Shown: positions 9,613-20,845, numbered from the stretch's first letter. The stretch is DNA of 64,000 nucleotides from Clitoria ternatea (GCA_037962975.1 CM075669.1:110624501-110688500), one strand, 5' to 3'. Notes: a model not told the origin generated them from the letters alone. Numbers and translations: made by a program.

Positions 9613-10712
9613 ATCTTAGACCTCTTGATATCCCTGTGTGGAAGTGGGATGACATTGCTATGGATTTTATCTCTAGATTGCCTACAATACGTACTGGAAA
9701 TGATGCTATATGGGTGATTGTTGATCGATTGACGAAGTGTGCTCACTTCTTGCCCAAGAACATGAAGAGTTCTTTAGAGAAATTGGCACAATTGTACATT
9801 TAGGAGATCGTTAGACTACACGGTGTGCCATTGAGTATTGTGTTGGATCCCGAACCGCAGTTCACTTCCCGATTTTGGGGAAGCTTGCACGAGGCAATGG
9901 GTTCCAAATTAAAGCTTAGTTCGGCGTATTATCCACAAACGGATGGACAATCCGAGTGAACGATTCAAAGCCTTGAAGATTTGTTGCGGGCTTGTGTATT
10001 GGAGCATGGTGGTTGTTGGGAAATATTCCTACCACTAATTGAATTTACATACAACAATAGTTACCATAGTTCTATTGGTATGGCTCCATATGAAGCATTG
10101 TATGGTCGGAAATGTAGAACTCCGTTATCTTGGCTTGAAACTACTGAGAGTTTGGCTTTGGGGCCAGAGTTGATTGCGGAGACAAATGAACAAATCAAGA
10201 TGATACAAGAAAAGATGAAGATTGCCCAATATCATCAAAAGAGTTATTATGATAAAAGGAAGAAACCACTTGAGTTTCAAGTTGGTGATCACTTGTTTTT
10301 AAGAGTATCAAGAGATAAGGGCATTGGAAGGGCGTTGAAAAGTGGAAAGTTAAGCCCTAGGTTCATTGGACCCTATGAGATTTTGGAGCGAATTGGTGAG
10401 GTGGCATATCGGATTGCACTTCCTCCGCACCTTGCGAATTTACATAACGTGTTCCATGTGTCTTAATTGAAGAAGTATGTTCATGACCCTCTACACGTGA
10501 TTCTCATTGATGATATTGATGTGCGGAACGATTTGACTATCCCTCCTGTTTCTGTTCGTATTGTTGAGCATTCTCTGAAGAAGCTACAGAACAAATTGGT
10601 ACCTTTGGTGAAAGTTGCATGGAAATGTGGAGACGTTCATGTGGGAGCGTGAAGACGATATAAGGGAACGATACCCCGATGCATTCGAATCCGGTATGTT
10701 AAATTTTGAGGA
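9613..10712 (+). pseudogene. Integrase fragment of element Z with chromodomain-like tail
   Basis: The reading starts at PLDIPVWKWDDIAMDFI (about 9626) and continues to DRLTKCAHFLP, the second catalytic region DPEPQFTSRFWG, and TDGQSE, which supply the DDE residues. MAPYEALYGRKCRTPL (about 10080) and LSPRFIGPYEILERIGEV (about 10350) follow. A tail, WEREDDIRERYPDAFESG, sits in a shifted frame at about 10640-10690. Stops lie at 9801-9803 (TAG), 9957-9959 (TGA, arginine expected) and 10464-10466 (TAA, glutamine expected). The GPY region is otherwise open for about 160 codons. Confidence 0.85.
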
Positions 10713-10715
10713 CGA

Positions 10716-10738
10716 AATTTCTTTTTGGTGGGGTGGAT
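10716..10738 (+). other. Polypurine tract of element Z
   Basis: GACGAAATTTCTTTTT is followed by GGTGGGGTGGAT, then LTR start TGTAACACCC. The layout is the same as before LTR Y at 85-112. Confidence 0.75.
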
Positions 10739-13700
10739 TGTAACACCCTAAGTTTTGAAATAAAGGATTAATTAAGGAGATAAATATTAAATAATTATAT
10801 TTGAGTTATTTAATGTTCCAAAATATTAAAAATAATTGAATTAATATTTTTGGGGACTACTCATAATTTATTGGAGCCGAACAGGCTGAATTTATGCCCG
10901 ATTAAAATATAGGTGTCAGACCAAGTATATCCGATTGGGATGATATTGGTCAAGGCTATTAAGAATATTATTGGGAGTCTAAATATGTATTCGGAATAAT
11001 TTTTAGATAAAGTATTGAGCCCGAACAGAGATCCTATTTGATTTAAAACAGAGAATTTTAAGTGATAAGTTAAAATAAAACACAAACCCTTGTTTTCTCC
11101 CTTCTCATTTACGTGACTTTCTAAGGCTTTTTGGTAAAACACTTCTCCTTTCTCCTATACTCTCATTTCCCACTCATCTTCTTCTTCTCTAAGAACCCTA
11201 AAGGGTAGTGTCCATCTTCTCCTTCCCTATTTTGTTTTCTCCACCAAGTTTGGAGAAGATTTGGTTGATTGGTGTTCTCCTTTCTCTTCCCTATTTTCAT
11301 GCTCTTCTTCCCTTTTCTTGGAGCTCATTCATTCTTGGCTTGAGGTAAGGATTTCTTTTCATTTTCTTGAGGTCTATACCCTAGGTTTTGGGTATTAGTT
11401 CTTGGAACAGAGTTAATGCATATGGGTTAGGAATGGGAGGCATTTATGATGAAAAACCCTAAGGTGGGGTGTTTTTAATGTGAGTTGTATGAGGGCACAA
11501 TGTTGTACACAAAAATGACATGAAAATGATGGGCATTGATTTTGGTTGTTGGGTTTTAAAGAAACCCTAACTTTATAAATTGGGGGAAATGTGAGATGTG
11601 GGTAGATGAGCATTTATTATTGATGGTAGATGCAATTTATGATGAGTAATGACCATTAATAATGGTAAATGGTTGGTGGAGTTTATTAATGTGGAAGCCT
11701 ATGAATGGGCTTAGCCTTAAATACATAATAATAAGATTGGGTACCTAACTCATGGTAGTTATGGTGGATTAAATGAATAAGTATAGATTGAGAATTAAAA
11801 AGGCATAAGACACCAAGTGGTTAATTAAGAGCACTTGAATCTTGGTGGTTTGAATAAAAAATTGATAGTGTGATATGTTGAAATGTAGGAAATAACCCCA
11901 TTGACAAGGCGGGACCATCGGACCACGTTGATTACTACTTCTCTTGAGGTAGGAGGGGCTAACTATTCTAAATGCATGATTTCATCCATTGATGATGTGA
12001 AAATATGTATATTTGGTTGTGTTTGGTGATTGCTTGAATGGATGATGTTATGATTTTGTGAATGGTGTGCATTTAGAATGGTTGATGTTATGTGGCGTGT
12101 TTTTGGGATGGTGAATATGATATTATGTTGTTGAAATATGTCATGATGGTTGGAGACCATGTTTTGAATTGAAATCAATGATATGAAATATCGCAAATGT
12201 CTACGTATGAATTGATAAGTGTGTTTTCCACTAATTATTGGGTGTATAAGTCCAATGAGGGTTGGTAATGATTGGGAATGTTGAAATCCAATAAGTGGTA
12301 CTGGTGAATGGTTGATTGTGGAGTGGCATGATAGGATGCATAAAGTGAGAATGCATTGGTTAGCATGTGCATCCATGGCATATCATTGTTGTCTATGTGG
12401 AATGTTAGAGGTTCCACTAGGTGGGCCCAGTGGGAGGGTGACCTAGTGCACGGGTATATTATTGTACTTCCCTAGTGATTCTGGGAATCACGAAGCTGTC
12501 CATAGTTTGGTAACGAGGCACCCTATGTGGCGGGCCCAGTGGGCGGGCGGCTCTAAGGTGAGTGAGTTACCTCGGTGTCCGATGGGGCACGGCTCTCTCG
12601 ATGTGTGTTCGGGAGGGGCCCGTAGCACTTGTGGCAAGTGAGGCCACGATTTTGATCCGTAAGTCACAGGGTGACTAGTGCTACAGATGGGCAAGAGCGG
12701 TTTGGTACCAGTAAAATATGTTGTTGTGCATACATGAATTGAGATATAAGTGTACACATTTTACTACTACAGTAGGGGCATAGTAGCACACCTATGCTTG
12801 TCCCACAATTAGTATGTTGTTATTTCACATAGTCGGATCCGCATTTGATAATAATTTCTTTGTGCATATGCATTAGCTTTAAGAGCATTTGCATATAGCT
12901 GGAGATATGCCTAGTTGGAAGCCCGTGGTGGCGATGGATGATTGAGAAATAAAGAGGAAAGAAATATGATACTAACATTATATGTATTGATGATGATATT
13001 ATTATTAATGATAATGAAATGAGTATGTGTGTTATGGTTGTATTCCTTTGAATATGTAGTATGTTGCAATGAAATGATATATTATGTGAATAAAAATGTG
13101 ATGTTGTTGACAAATGTATCATACATAAGTATGTGAGAGTATCATCATAATGTATGACTTTGATACATTTAGATTATGTTACTCACCTCCTATGTTGTCC
13201 TTTTTAAAGCTTGATGTAGGTATGATGTAAATCCTACTTTTTTTGGAGGTCGAGGATTGATGAAGGTAAATGTGGAAGGAATGTGGGTGAGCCTTGGCCG
13301 GCATATAAATACTTATTTTGTATAGCATATAGTGTGTATATGCTTATTTTGTAATTAATTTGATGATAGTTAATTTTGGAGGTCTTGTAGGAAAATTAGA
13401 GCTTATGTGAATGGCTAATTTTCATTAATGACCTTGACAATGTATGGGTGACAAGTGATATGGTTTGATGTTAGAATTGATGAATGAATGGATAATTATC
13501 TAGATTTTGTGTTCTATAAAGCATATAAATCGATAAGCTTGGTTTTGATATGATTAATGAGTTGGAATGAGAATTTATGAGTATGATTGTTTGGAGCAAG
13601 TTTTATATGCCTAATATGATGTATATGTTGTGTTGGAGTTGATCAAATTGACTTGGAATGAGATTTGGTATGTTGGGTTGTGAGAAATTTCGTTTTCTAC

Positions 13701-14560
13701 ATAAGAGCTGATAATCTCGCTCAAGCGAGATGGATTCTCGCTTAAGCAAGAATCCCCTGCATCAATTATATGGCCTCTGGCCAATTCTCGCTTAAGCGAG
13801 AGTGGTCCTCGCTCAGGCGAGATGACCCTGCATCAGGTGTGTGCATACTGAACATTTATCGCTCGGGCGGGCTCGTCTCCGCTCAAACGAGTGTTGTATG
13901 GAGTGGTTCTGGACAAGATTCGCGTAGGTGAGTTGGTGTCTCGTCAAAGCGAGATTACTTGAGTATCAGGTATTAACTACTGGAAGAAATTCGCTCAGGC
14001 AGGCCTGGCCTCGCTCGAGCGAAATAAGGGCAGTAAAGTTCTGTCCCTTTTTCGCTCAAGCGAGCTTGCCTCGCTCAAGCGAGTGAGCGTGCCTTCGATA
14101 CTGAAGCGTGTTTGCTCACGCTCGCCTGCCTCGCCCAAGCGACCCCTATGGGTCTCGCTCAAGCGAGATGGGGACTCGCTCAAGCGAGATCCCCTGATTC
14201 CAGTTTTCTCATTTTGGCTTCTTTATTCCATTTTCTTATTTGTTTTGGAAACCCTAAATCATGAAAATGATATTATTATTATTTTGTATTTCCATTGTCT
14301 ATAAATTAATAAGGCAACTTTTATCCCCTTTTGTACGTATTTCATTAACTCTTAAATTTTATCAAATCTTATGCTTTTCCCTTGTGACGGTCTTGAATCC
14401 GATCGTCCAAGGAGCACTCTGATACCTTCTCATATCTTTATATATAAGATAGGCTATTAAATGATCTGGGGTAATTACTTGGTATTAATTATATTGACTA
14501 TTCTCTACTTATAATTATTTTAAATCGTGAAAAATTTACCCCTATTTTTGGGGTGTTACA
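10739..14560 (+). repeat. LTR of element Z (about 3.8 kb)
   Basis: Borders TGTAACACCC and GGGTGTTACA form a perfect 10-bp terminal inverted repeat. A pyrimidine-rich tract near 11090-11340 suggests the transcription start region lies early in the LTR. A block with CCTTGGCCGGCAT at about 13292 matches LTR Y. A GC-rich part at about 12410-12700 resembles the LTR at 61960-62160. The GCTYRAGC array sits near the 3' end, at 13710-14190. No credible gene is present. Confidence 0.85.
13710..14190. repeat. Palindromic motif array, core GCTYRAGC, in LTR Z
   Basis: About 16 copies of CTCGCTCAAGCGAG or close variants lie within 480 bases, several exact. Spacers include CCTGCATCA and GGCCTCTGGCC, like the spacer phrases of the arrays in Y and A2. 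The preceding flank (about 13600-13690) matches the flank of the Y array (about 390-470). Open frames running through it reflect the repeated unit. Confidence 0.9.
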
Positions 14561-14777
14561 AGGACTGATATAATATCGCTAAATTTTGAAAAGGCTGATT
14601 TTGAATGTTTAAAATATACCGAATGAATGGTTACTATTTGACTTAATAATTCAGCCGATATTTACTATGCAAAACACTATGCATGAACGAAAATTTCAAA
14701 GATTGCACAGTAAGACATTTTCAAAATTGCACAATACTTTTATAATAAATTATTCAAACACACAGTAAATTGCTTTG

Positions 14778-14788
14778 CTATAAATAGA
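14778..14788 (+). promoter_or_regulatory. TATA box of LTR X
   Basis: CTATAAATAGA is a near-consensus plant TATA box. The GC-richer GGGGCGAGGCACGAAGC follows and would contain the start site about 30 bases on. Confidence 0.6.
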
Positions 14789-14999
14789 GGGGCGAGGCAC
14801 GAAGCTTTCATCGAAAATTCTAAAATTTTGTAGTGTTGGGAGGAAAGTGTTAAGTGAAAAGAGGAAGATATTTTCTAAAGGAAAGAGGTTCTACAAAAAA
14901 TTGAGGTAATAATAAATTTTTTATATATTCTTTTATGATTACATAGATTGTGTTTATATCACTTAAAAATATATTATTATACTAGATATAATATTATTT

Positions 15000-15350
15000 T
15001 AAGTTACTATTCTAAATAGTAAATTACTATGTTAATAGTAACTTATTATTACAAATAGTAAATTACTATTCAAATAGTAAATTACTTTTATGAATAGTAA
15101 ATTACTATTTAAATAGTAAATTAGTTTTACAAATAATACATTACTATTTACTGTTACTATTCACATTTTACTATTTACCATTACTATTCATGTTTTACTA
15201 TTTAATATTACTATTCACGTTTTACTATTTACTATTACTATTTAATGTTACTATTCACGTTTTACTATTTATTGTTACTATTTACGGTAACTATTTAAAA
15301 TTTACTATTTATTGTTACTATGCATAATTACTTTTTACTCTTTTTGTTTT
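15000..15350. repeat. AATAGTAA / TTACTATT inverted-motif array in LTR X
   Basis: The stretch alternates AATAGTAAATTACTATT-like palindromes (15010-15130) with runs of TTTACTATTTACTATTACTATTCACG type (15130-15320). It lies a few hundred bases downstream of the TATA box, so it would be transcribed. Confidence 0.85.
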
Positions 15351-17309
15351 AAATAGTAATCTAAATTTTCATCTTATAACTATATTAAAATGAAATTGGT
15401 ATATTTTAAAACTCAAAGACGAGGCATGTACAAACTTTCCATAACGAATCAAGATACAAGAGGTAAGGGGGAGTGAGATAAGAATATAATATGAAAAGAC
15501 ATAAGAATAATGAGATGAGTCCCTTACTCATTTTAAATTTAATAATATTGTTATTTTAAAATAATAACTTTTAACTTAAAATTTACAATAAATTTTAAAT
15601 TAAGTATCTTGTGTAACTTATTCTGAAATACCCATGCAAGGACTTGGACTTTTATAACCTATGCGAACTGGACTGAACTTATGCAAGGACTTAGATTATT
15701 ATGACTTGTATGGACTGAACTATACCTATGCGAGGACTGGATTATATGGACTTACATAGACCTGTGCAAGAAATGGACAAAAAGGACTCAAAGTTAATTA
15801 TATTACTAACCATTAAATTTTAAATTATGAAATGTATTAATGATATTTAATTTAATTGATTTGATTATGATTGATTATATTTGTGATTGATGATGTTTGA
15901 TTATGATTGATAATATATGATTGTGATTGATGACCTTGTGATATGGAGTTGAGCATTTTGGCAAGCATGACGGAAAGCTAAAACTCAATAAGAATTTTCT
16001 TACCTTACTCTTTAAATTTTTATTCTAAGAGAAAGTATTTTATAATTATTTTAATCTTTTATTCCTTTTAAGAAATTATTTTCATCAACTTTACTTTTAA
16101 TATTTAGAATAAAAATCTATTATTTATTTTAGAAAAAGACATTTTATGAAAATTAATTTATAAAAAGATTGAAATAATTAATTCTTGAATTAAAGAAAAA
16201 TTTTATAGTTTTGAGTATTTTTAGTTAATGAATTAAGAATTATTCTCTTTTAGTAAAATAAACTTTTCAAAAGTAAATTATTTTATTTTTTTTTCCAACC
16301 TAATATCTAAAGATATTTGGAAATAATTGAAATTTTTAAATTCGATCTTACTAAGATTCAATTTAAGAAAGATTATGTAAAGTTTTATATAAGAAAGTTT
16401 TGAGATATATAAGGCTTGGAAACTCAATTTTGGTGAGATTTGAATTTGAAAACTATACCAAATTTATTTCTGTATGACAGAAATTCAGAGAAGAAATTGA
16501 GGAAATGTACAGTTTATTGAGATGATATTGTAAACCTTTATGGTATTTAATAATTGAGTTTCTAAAAGCCTTAACCAACTAAATAAGCGAGTAGTTTATG
16601 CATCATGAATCATTAAAGTGAAATAAAATGATATTGTCTATGGACGGATTATAGAAACTGGGGATACATTAGAGGAGGCTTAATTGCGAGCCTTGGGATG
16701 GGAGGGTGTGAAAGGGTGCTTTAGGGCACTTGGGGTAGCTCCTTAGTGTCGGGTACTTTCACAATAAAAACCTTCTCAATCTGACTAGTCTCTAAGTGTT
16801 TCCATGCCAGTTGAGCTATTCATGTTATTATTTTCTGGAATTATGGAACAGTGTAAACTCCTGGTTGACCCAATGCAAATTAAAATTTAAGGGCCCACAT
16901 ATGTAGGTAAGTTATGATGAATATATTGAATAACATTCATGTATTCATAATTGATTGTGTATGTGATTATGACTGATATTATTATATATGAGTTTATGAA
17001 AACCCTTTGTTGCTTATGTCTCATTCGGGAATATTATATTCTGTTTCTCACTCCTTTCTCCTTATTTTTGTTTCATATGTTTTAAATTGATGGTTCAGGG
17101 GGAAGGATCGAAGAATCTCGGCAGTAAATATAGAACGTTATAGAAAGGGAGCTCGGTATGAATACCGTGGTCCAATGAATAAGTAATGTTATTAAGTAAC
17201 TGCTTCTGGGCCATGGAGTTTCCTCTCTTTCTTATAATGTTTAATATTTATTTTCTTTGGATTGTAAAATTACTTTATAAAGTTTTAATAATATTTATGA
17301 GGTATTTCA

Positions 17310-17405
17310 GAAATGATGTATGTAATTTATTCCGATAGTTTCTTTTTAACAACCATATATTTAGTAAAAAAAAGTTACGAATTTTTCTAGAATATATTAA
17401 AGTGT
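17310..17405. other. AT-rich sequence between LTR X and W gag
   Basis: About 95 bases with no motif I recognise. GAAAT (17310-17314) would be one copy of the target duplication of X, but its partner is outside the window. Confidence 0.4.
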
Positions 17406-17484
17406 ATCAGGAAGGGAATCCTATACCCTTAACCATACATGCAAGATCAGGAAGGGAATCCTATACCCTTAACCATACATGCAA
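17406..17484 (+). repeat. Two-copy direct repeat, period 40
   Basis: ATCAGGAAGGGAATCCTATA and the 19 bases after it occur twice, identically, separated by one G. A recent local duplication at the truncated start of gag is likely. Confidence 0.92.
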
Positions 17485-18734
17485 ACAACCCTGCTCCAGC
17501 AATGTAATCTCAACCCATCCAGCACCCGCCTTATGGTATGTCATTTCCATATTTTGTTTCCCAAGATGGAATACTCAGCAAACATATGCATGGCCTCCAT
17601 ACAGTTTACATCAAGGATATTACACTATGAATCCTAATCCTACTCAGGAAAATCCTTCCGCCGCCCAACAAATTCCCCACCCCAAGACATCTAACCCTCC
17701 AATTACCAATCAAACAACAACCATTCCCCAAAATACTCAAACTCAACCACAAAACCACCCCACAACCCAATATTATATACCCAACTACGCCATTCAACCC
17801 ATTCCAGTATGCCTACCTATATATGACACACCAGTTGTCTGTCCATCAAGATCTTGCCTAAAATGCTCCTCTCGGTACAATGAATTCAAATACTATCACA
17901 GCTTTTTTGCCAAGAGGGCAAATAAAGTTCTTAGAATAGAGACTCTAAGCTGTTGAAGGAGGAAACAGTCTAGGAACAATAAATGTTGTTGAATTATGCT
18001 TCATGTCAGATGTAGTTATCCCTTCAAAGTTCAAGCTGCCCAAATTTGACAGATACGTGGGTACCACATGTCCGCGCAATCATTTCACAATGTATTGTCG
18101 AAAAATAGTTGCATATTCTCATGATGAGAAGCTACTGATCCACTTCTTCCAAGACAGTCTTGCTGGGCTGGCTCTTAGCTAGTACATACATCTTGAAAGG
18201 ACACACATCCGATGTTGGAAGGACTTGGCAGATGCTTTTCTCAAGCAATACAAGTATAACATGGACATGGCACCGGATAGACTCCAATTGCAAAATATCT
18301 CTAAATGAATCCTTCAAGGAATATGCTCAGTGGTGGAGAGAATTAGCAACCCAAGTAGAACCACCTTTGATCGAAAAAGAGCTTGTTGTTATGTTTATTG
18401 ATACTCTCCAGGCACCCTTCTATGACAAAATGCTTGGGAGTGTCTTATCAAACTTCTCTGATATAGTAGTGATTGTAGAAAGAATTAAAAGTGGGATGAG
18501 AATTGGCAAAGTTCCACAAAGAGCATCTGGAACATCCACAGTAGGGAAGATCGCAACTAGGGTAATAAAAAGAAGAGGCGGAGAAACAAATTTTGTATAC
18601 GGCAACCCAAGGCCACCAAATCCTACCATCTACCAACATCTATATGTTTTCTGACCACCCCATCCATCCTACAGACCTCATCCATACATAACTGTCGCTT
18701 CTGGAACCCCATCATTTCCATATCCACAGCCTTA
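17485..18734 (+). pseudogene. Gag of element W, part 1 (before the CACTA insertion)
   Basis: A proline-, glutamine- and tyrosine-rich part (about 17580-17830) precedes the conserved Tat-type core. The core reads PSKFKLPKFDRYVGTTCP (about 18026) and DEKLLIHFFQDSLAG (about 18124). After a stop and frameshift it continues with ESFKEYAQWWRELATQVEPP (about 18309) and VSSNFSD-like NFSDIVVIVERIKSGMRIGK (about 18450). These stretches match Ogre/Tat gag closely. The reading is broken at least at 18179 (TAG) and near 18300. After removal of the CACTA element and one TCA copy, coding sequence of the same gag continues at 23695. Confidence 0.82.
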
Positions 18735-18737
18735 TCA
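18735..18737. other. Target-site duplication TCA, left copy
   Basis: TCA directly before the CACTA left end matches TCA at 23692-23694. A 3-bp duplication is the signature of the CACTA superfamily. Confidence 0.85.
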
Positions 18738-18759
18738 CACTACTACAAAAAAGGCCTTT

Positions 18760-19075
18760 GTCAGCGGTTCCGTAATAGCTATTGTCAGCGGTACAAGCGC
18801 AGAAAATAATGGCGCTATTAATAGCACAAAAAACAACGTCAGCGCTTAAACCGCTGACATTGGCTATGTATTGTCTGCGGTTGTGGTGCGGAACCGCTGA
18901 CAATAGTCAAACAATGTCTGCGGTTGTAGTGTGGAACCGCTGACAATAGTCAAAACAATGTCTGCGGTTGTAGTACGAACCGCTGACAATAGTCAAAATA
19001 ATGTCTGCGGTTGTAGTACGAACCGCTGACAATAGTTAATACAATGTCTGCGGTTAACCGTAGACAATGTTTGGT
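18760..19075. repeat. Left subterminal repeats of the CACTA element
   Basis: About five units of 45 to 50 bp each hold TTGTCTGCGGTTGTAGT and then the inverted GAACCGCTGACAATAGTC. Each unit is itself an inverted repeat. In En/Spm such repeats bind the TnpA-type protein. Confidence 0.88.
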
Positions 19076-19532
19076 TTTTTTCTATTTTAATTTTTTTGTT
19101 TACTAAACCTGTATTACATTAGTTAGTTCATGAAATGATTGTATCCCACAATACAATTCTGTTTGATATGTTGAAATACTTGTTTTATAACTAGGTAAAT
19201 TAATTTAGACTTTCATTTTGAAATTCAGCATGCATAGAACATACCGAGACTCAAAACTAGTTGAAGACAAAATATCAATGCACCGCACATGGAAACAAAA
19301 CGACACTACACAAGAGACAATCATAACTGTGATTCATTTGATAAAGCACACCTTTGGGAATGGGAAGAACTTTTACTAGTTATGTTTCAAAGAACTAGTA
19401 GTAGGTATGGGAAGCCAAGTTTCAATTAGATAATATACTAGCTACCATCATATACATGTTATAAAAAATGTCAAGCAATGATAATTATGCCCAAAGAAGA
19501 AGGTTCATTGGCGCTCTCATCTAGCAAGAAAT

Positions 19533-19696
19533 CTACATGAAGTAGCCAAATTTCAAAGCAACAATAAAATCAACTAGAAATTGTATTTTATTACATGGTT
19601 TGACAACTGCTCCAGCACTAGAATCTCTACGCCCATCAGAGTTTTGGATCACCTCAGCTCCAGAATTACAATTGTCTACTACTCCATCTGATGCCA
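19533..19696 (-). pseudogene. Captured exon-like fragment, unidentified, C-terminal
   Basis: On the minus strand a pyrimidine-rich stretch ending CCAG (acceptor-like) at 19697-19700 opens into a frame of about 53 codons ending in TAG at 19533. It reads VASDGVVDNCNSGAEVIQNS near the start. I do not recognise the family. Its orientation matches the other captured pieces. Confidence 0.35.
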
Positions 19697-20423
19697 CTGG
19701 TAAAAAAGGAAAGTTGTGGAACCAATACGACATAGGTAAGTGATTTAAGAAAAAATAAATATCAATACTGGATGCCATAATAAGTAGAAAAAAGACAGCA
19801 AAATTAAAAATAATACAATTAAGTATCAGAAAAGTAATGTTCTGTTCTATAATTCTTTTCACAGTGTAGTACAATGGCCAGAATTGACAAGAATAAGGAG
19901 AGAATCATTGAAAACTTCAGCAAGGACAGAAAGTTGGAAAATGAATTTAAAGACAAAAGGAAACATGTAAAATATACTAACAAAATAATTATATTCATGG
20001 TCATTAATTAAGAATACCTGGATCCTCAATTTTTGTTTTAGTGAATCACAATGAGTTATTGAAGAACCAAAATTACATATCATGCAAATTTCTGATGTGA
20101 AAAAATCAACAGAGAAACAGATTTAAAAAATAATAATAATTTTGAGAAAGCAGAAGCCATGACAGCATACATTGCCAAGAAAGCACTCACCAAACTAATT
20201 ATAGTATAACTAAATAATTATAAAAGGATGAAAATACGATATGAGTCATAGCATTTTTTCTATTTCAATTACAATAACTAAGCATAGTTGAGCATTAAGA
20301 CCAGCCACTAATCGATACCAGATAGTTGATGGAACAAACTAGAGAAGAGACAAACATAACAATCAGCCAACAAAATAAATATTTGATATATCACAAGAAG
20401 GCCAAGTTTTGAGTTGAGCAAAC

Positions 20424-20612
20424 CTAACTCATGATGCTAGTGAGAATATTATCACTGTGCAGCGAGAAAAGACTCATGTAACTTCCATCTCCTCCAAAAA
20501 TTATACACATGGGAAATCTTTGATGAAGATGGGGAGGCAGATCAGATCTTTTCTCATCCCCACCAAGAATGAAGTCCAGATATGCCAGCATCAAATCAGA
20601 TGTTGCTGCTAC
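20424..20612 (-). pseudogene. Captured exon of a plant large membrane protein (At5g11700/At4g32920-like)
   Basis: The frame starts right after a splice-acceptor-like TTACAG and reads VAATSDLMLAYLDFILGGDE, then LHQRFPMCIIFGGDGSYMSL and HSDNILTSIMS, followed by TAG. This resembles, from memory, a conserved segment of large plant membrane proteins annotated as glycine-rich or ephrin-receptor-like (Arabidopsis At5g11700 and At4g32920). In those proteins glutamine follows SIMS, so CAG to TAG would explain the stop. The fragment at 21519-21627 seems to come from the same gene, in the right order. Confidence 0.55.
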
Positions 20613-20656
20613 CTGTAACATTTTAGAGAATTAGAGTAACTAAACATTGAATGATT

Positions 20657-20845
20657 CTAAGAAATGTAATCTGTACATTTGGCAGGGTGGCCAGAATAAA
20701 GCCAAAACAACAGAAGAATGAAAATTTTCATGTTAAAGCCAACAAACAATAGGTTGAGAAACCAGGTGATAGATCCCCACAATTGAACTCCAAGCTCGAC
20801 GGTGACCCACAATAGGCTGAGCAAAAACCCCACAGATATGAGCAT
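20657..20845 (-). other. Open stretch between captured exons, nature unclear
   Basis: A 62-codon open stretch, hydrophobic (VGFLLSLLWVTVELGVQLWG), lies between the two exons of the captured membrane-protein gene. It has no clear splice signals and I do not recognise it. It could be intron sequence or another small captured piece. Confidence 0.2.

Larger units (their letters stand above)
9600..14560 (+). mobile_element. Chromovirus-like element Z, 5' truncated, inside the LTR of X
   Basis: Only the integrase end and one LTR remain. The LTR (10739-14560) ends GGGTGTTACA and is followed by the continuation of the X LTR. The left junction lies in the integrase zinc-finger-to-core region with no LTR, so most of Z has been lost, or only a 3' fragment was inserted. 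It is the same broad family as Y (shared polypurine tract, LTR ends and internal blocks). Confidence 0.7.
5213..17309 (+). mobile_element. Chromovirus-like Ty3/gypsy element X, 5' truncated, interrupted by element Z
   Basis: Element X begins inside gag where LTR Y ends, continues through protease, RT, RNase H, integrase and a chromodomain-like tail, and reaches a polypurine tract at 9333-9350. Its 3' LTR starts TGAAATACCC at 9352, breaks near 9600, and resumes after element Z at 14561, ending GAGGTATTTCA at 17309. The start and end are inverse complements, which supports joining the two halves. The 5' LTR lies left of the window. Pol carries several stops and frameshifts, so the element is dead. 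Confidence 0.75.
14561..17309 (+). repeat. LTR of element X, right part
   Basis: This is the continuation of the LTR begun at 9352, ending GAGGTATTTCA. It carries a TATA box at 14778, an AT-rich inverted-motif array at 15000-15350 and otherwise AT-rich sequence with no convincing coding frame. The assignment rests on the matching TGAAATACC and GGTATTTCA ends on either side of element Z. Confidence 0.65.

Noticed and set aside
17402..17956. A host gene of 184 codons
   Set aside because: Its neighbours and the downstream peptide pattern identify it as the start of Tat-type gag, extended by a 40-bp duplication.
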